Shown one piece after another: positions 14,569 through 14,581 of a stretch of 14,581 nucleotides of DNA. Under the pieces are notes generated by a model that was not told the DNA's origin, ran no database searches, and saw nothing but the letters and a program-made list of their open reading frames with translations. The translations under genes were made by a program, and so were the position numbers. Origin of the DNA: Gammaproteobacteria bacterium UBA7310 (GTDB lineage Bacteria > Pseudomonadota > Gammaproteobacteria > Pseudomonadales > Ketobacteraceae). Numbering within the stretch: position 1 is the first letter of the stretch; the number at the start of each line of letters is the position of its first letter. Location of the stretch: positions 124,221 to 138,801 of the forward strand of contig DKQK01000009.1 in the NCBI GenBank assembly GCA_002471665.1. The letters are read 5' to 3'.

Positions 14569-14581
14569 ACCCGCATCATCA

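Overview
The window reads as chromosomal DNA of a Gram-negative, probably marine or environmental gammaproteobacterium. The support is indirect: an O-antigen/exopolysaccharide type CDP-sugar cluster, proteobacterial-style regulators (TetR, AraC with an arabinose-binding-like N-terminus), a periplasmic multicopper oxidase and a membrane fatty-acid desaturase fragment. No rRNA, tRNA, CRISPR array or intact insertion sequence was seen, and the species cannot be named from this sequence alone.

Left part (1-8408): a surface-polysaccharide locus made of two divergent operons around a 333-base control region (3867-4199). The minus-strand operon runs GT4 glycosyltransferase, RfbF (glucose-1-phosphate cytidylyltransferase), a C-methyltransferase of the TylC3/TcaB9 type, and a Wzx-like flippase that leaves the window at base 1. 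The plus-strand operon runs an SDR-family nucleotide-sugar enzyme, RfbG (CDP-glucose 4,6-dehydratase), RfbH (the pyridoxamine phosphate/[2Fe-2S] C-3 dehydrase E1) and a NodB-type deacetylase. Together they predict glucose-1-P -> CDP-glucose -> CDP-4-keto-6-deoxyglucose, then C-3 deoxygenation and/or C-methylation, ketone reduction or epimerisation, glycosyl transfer, deacetylation and flipping across the inner membrane. The expected product is a C-methyl-branched 6-deoxy (possibly 3,6-dideoxy) hexose. The reductase partner of RfbH (E3) is not in the window, and the SDR lacks two of the usual catalytic residues.

Middle part (8409-12692): a perfect hairpin separates the cluster from a minus-strand secreted multicopper oxidase carrying a Met/Asp-rich tandem repeat. 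After a 412-base gap without recognisable genes comes a short Old Yellow Enzyme family protein with a C-terminal four-Cys motif. It is divergent from a TetR regulator. Between the two lies a near-perfect palindrome whose two arms each contain a consensus -10 box facing outward, a strong candidate for the shared TetR operator. A 20-bp-stem bidirectional terminator ends the TetR gene.

Right part (12684-14581): a decaying locus. A membrane fatty-acid desaturase lacks its C-terminal third, and its reading frame runs into the terminator hairpin exactly at the hairpin's outer edge. The divergent AraC-family regulator is interrupted by a single in-frame TAA, while reading frame and family character continue on both sides. 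The last 150 bases hold a short coding-like fragment and an 18-bp palindrome, neither of which I can assign.
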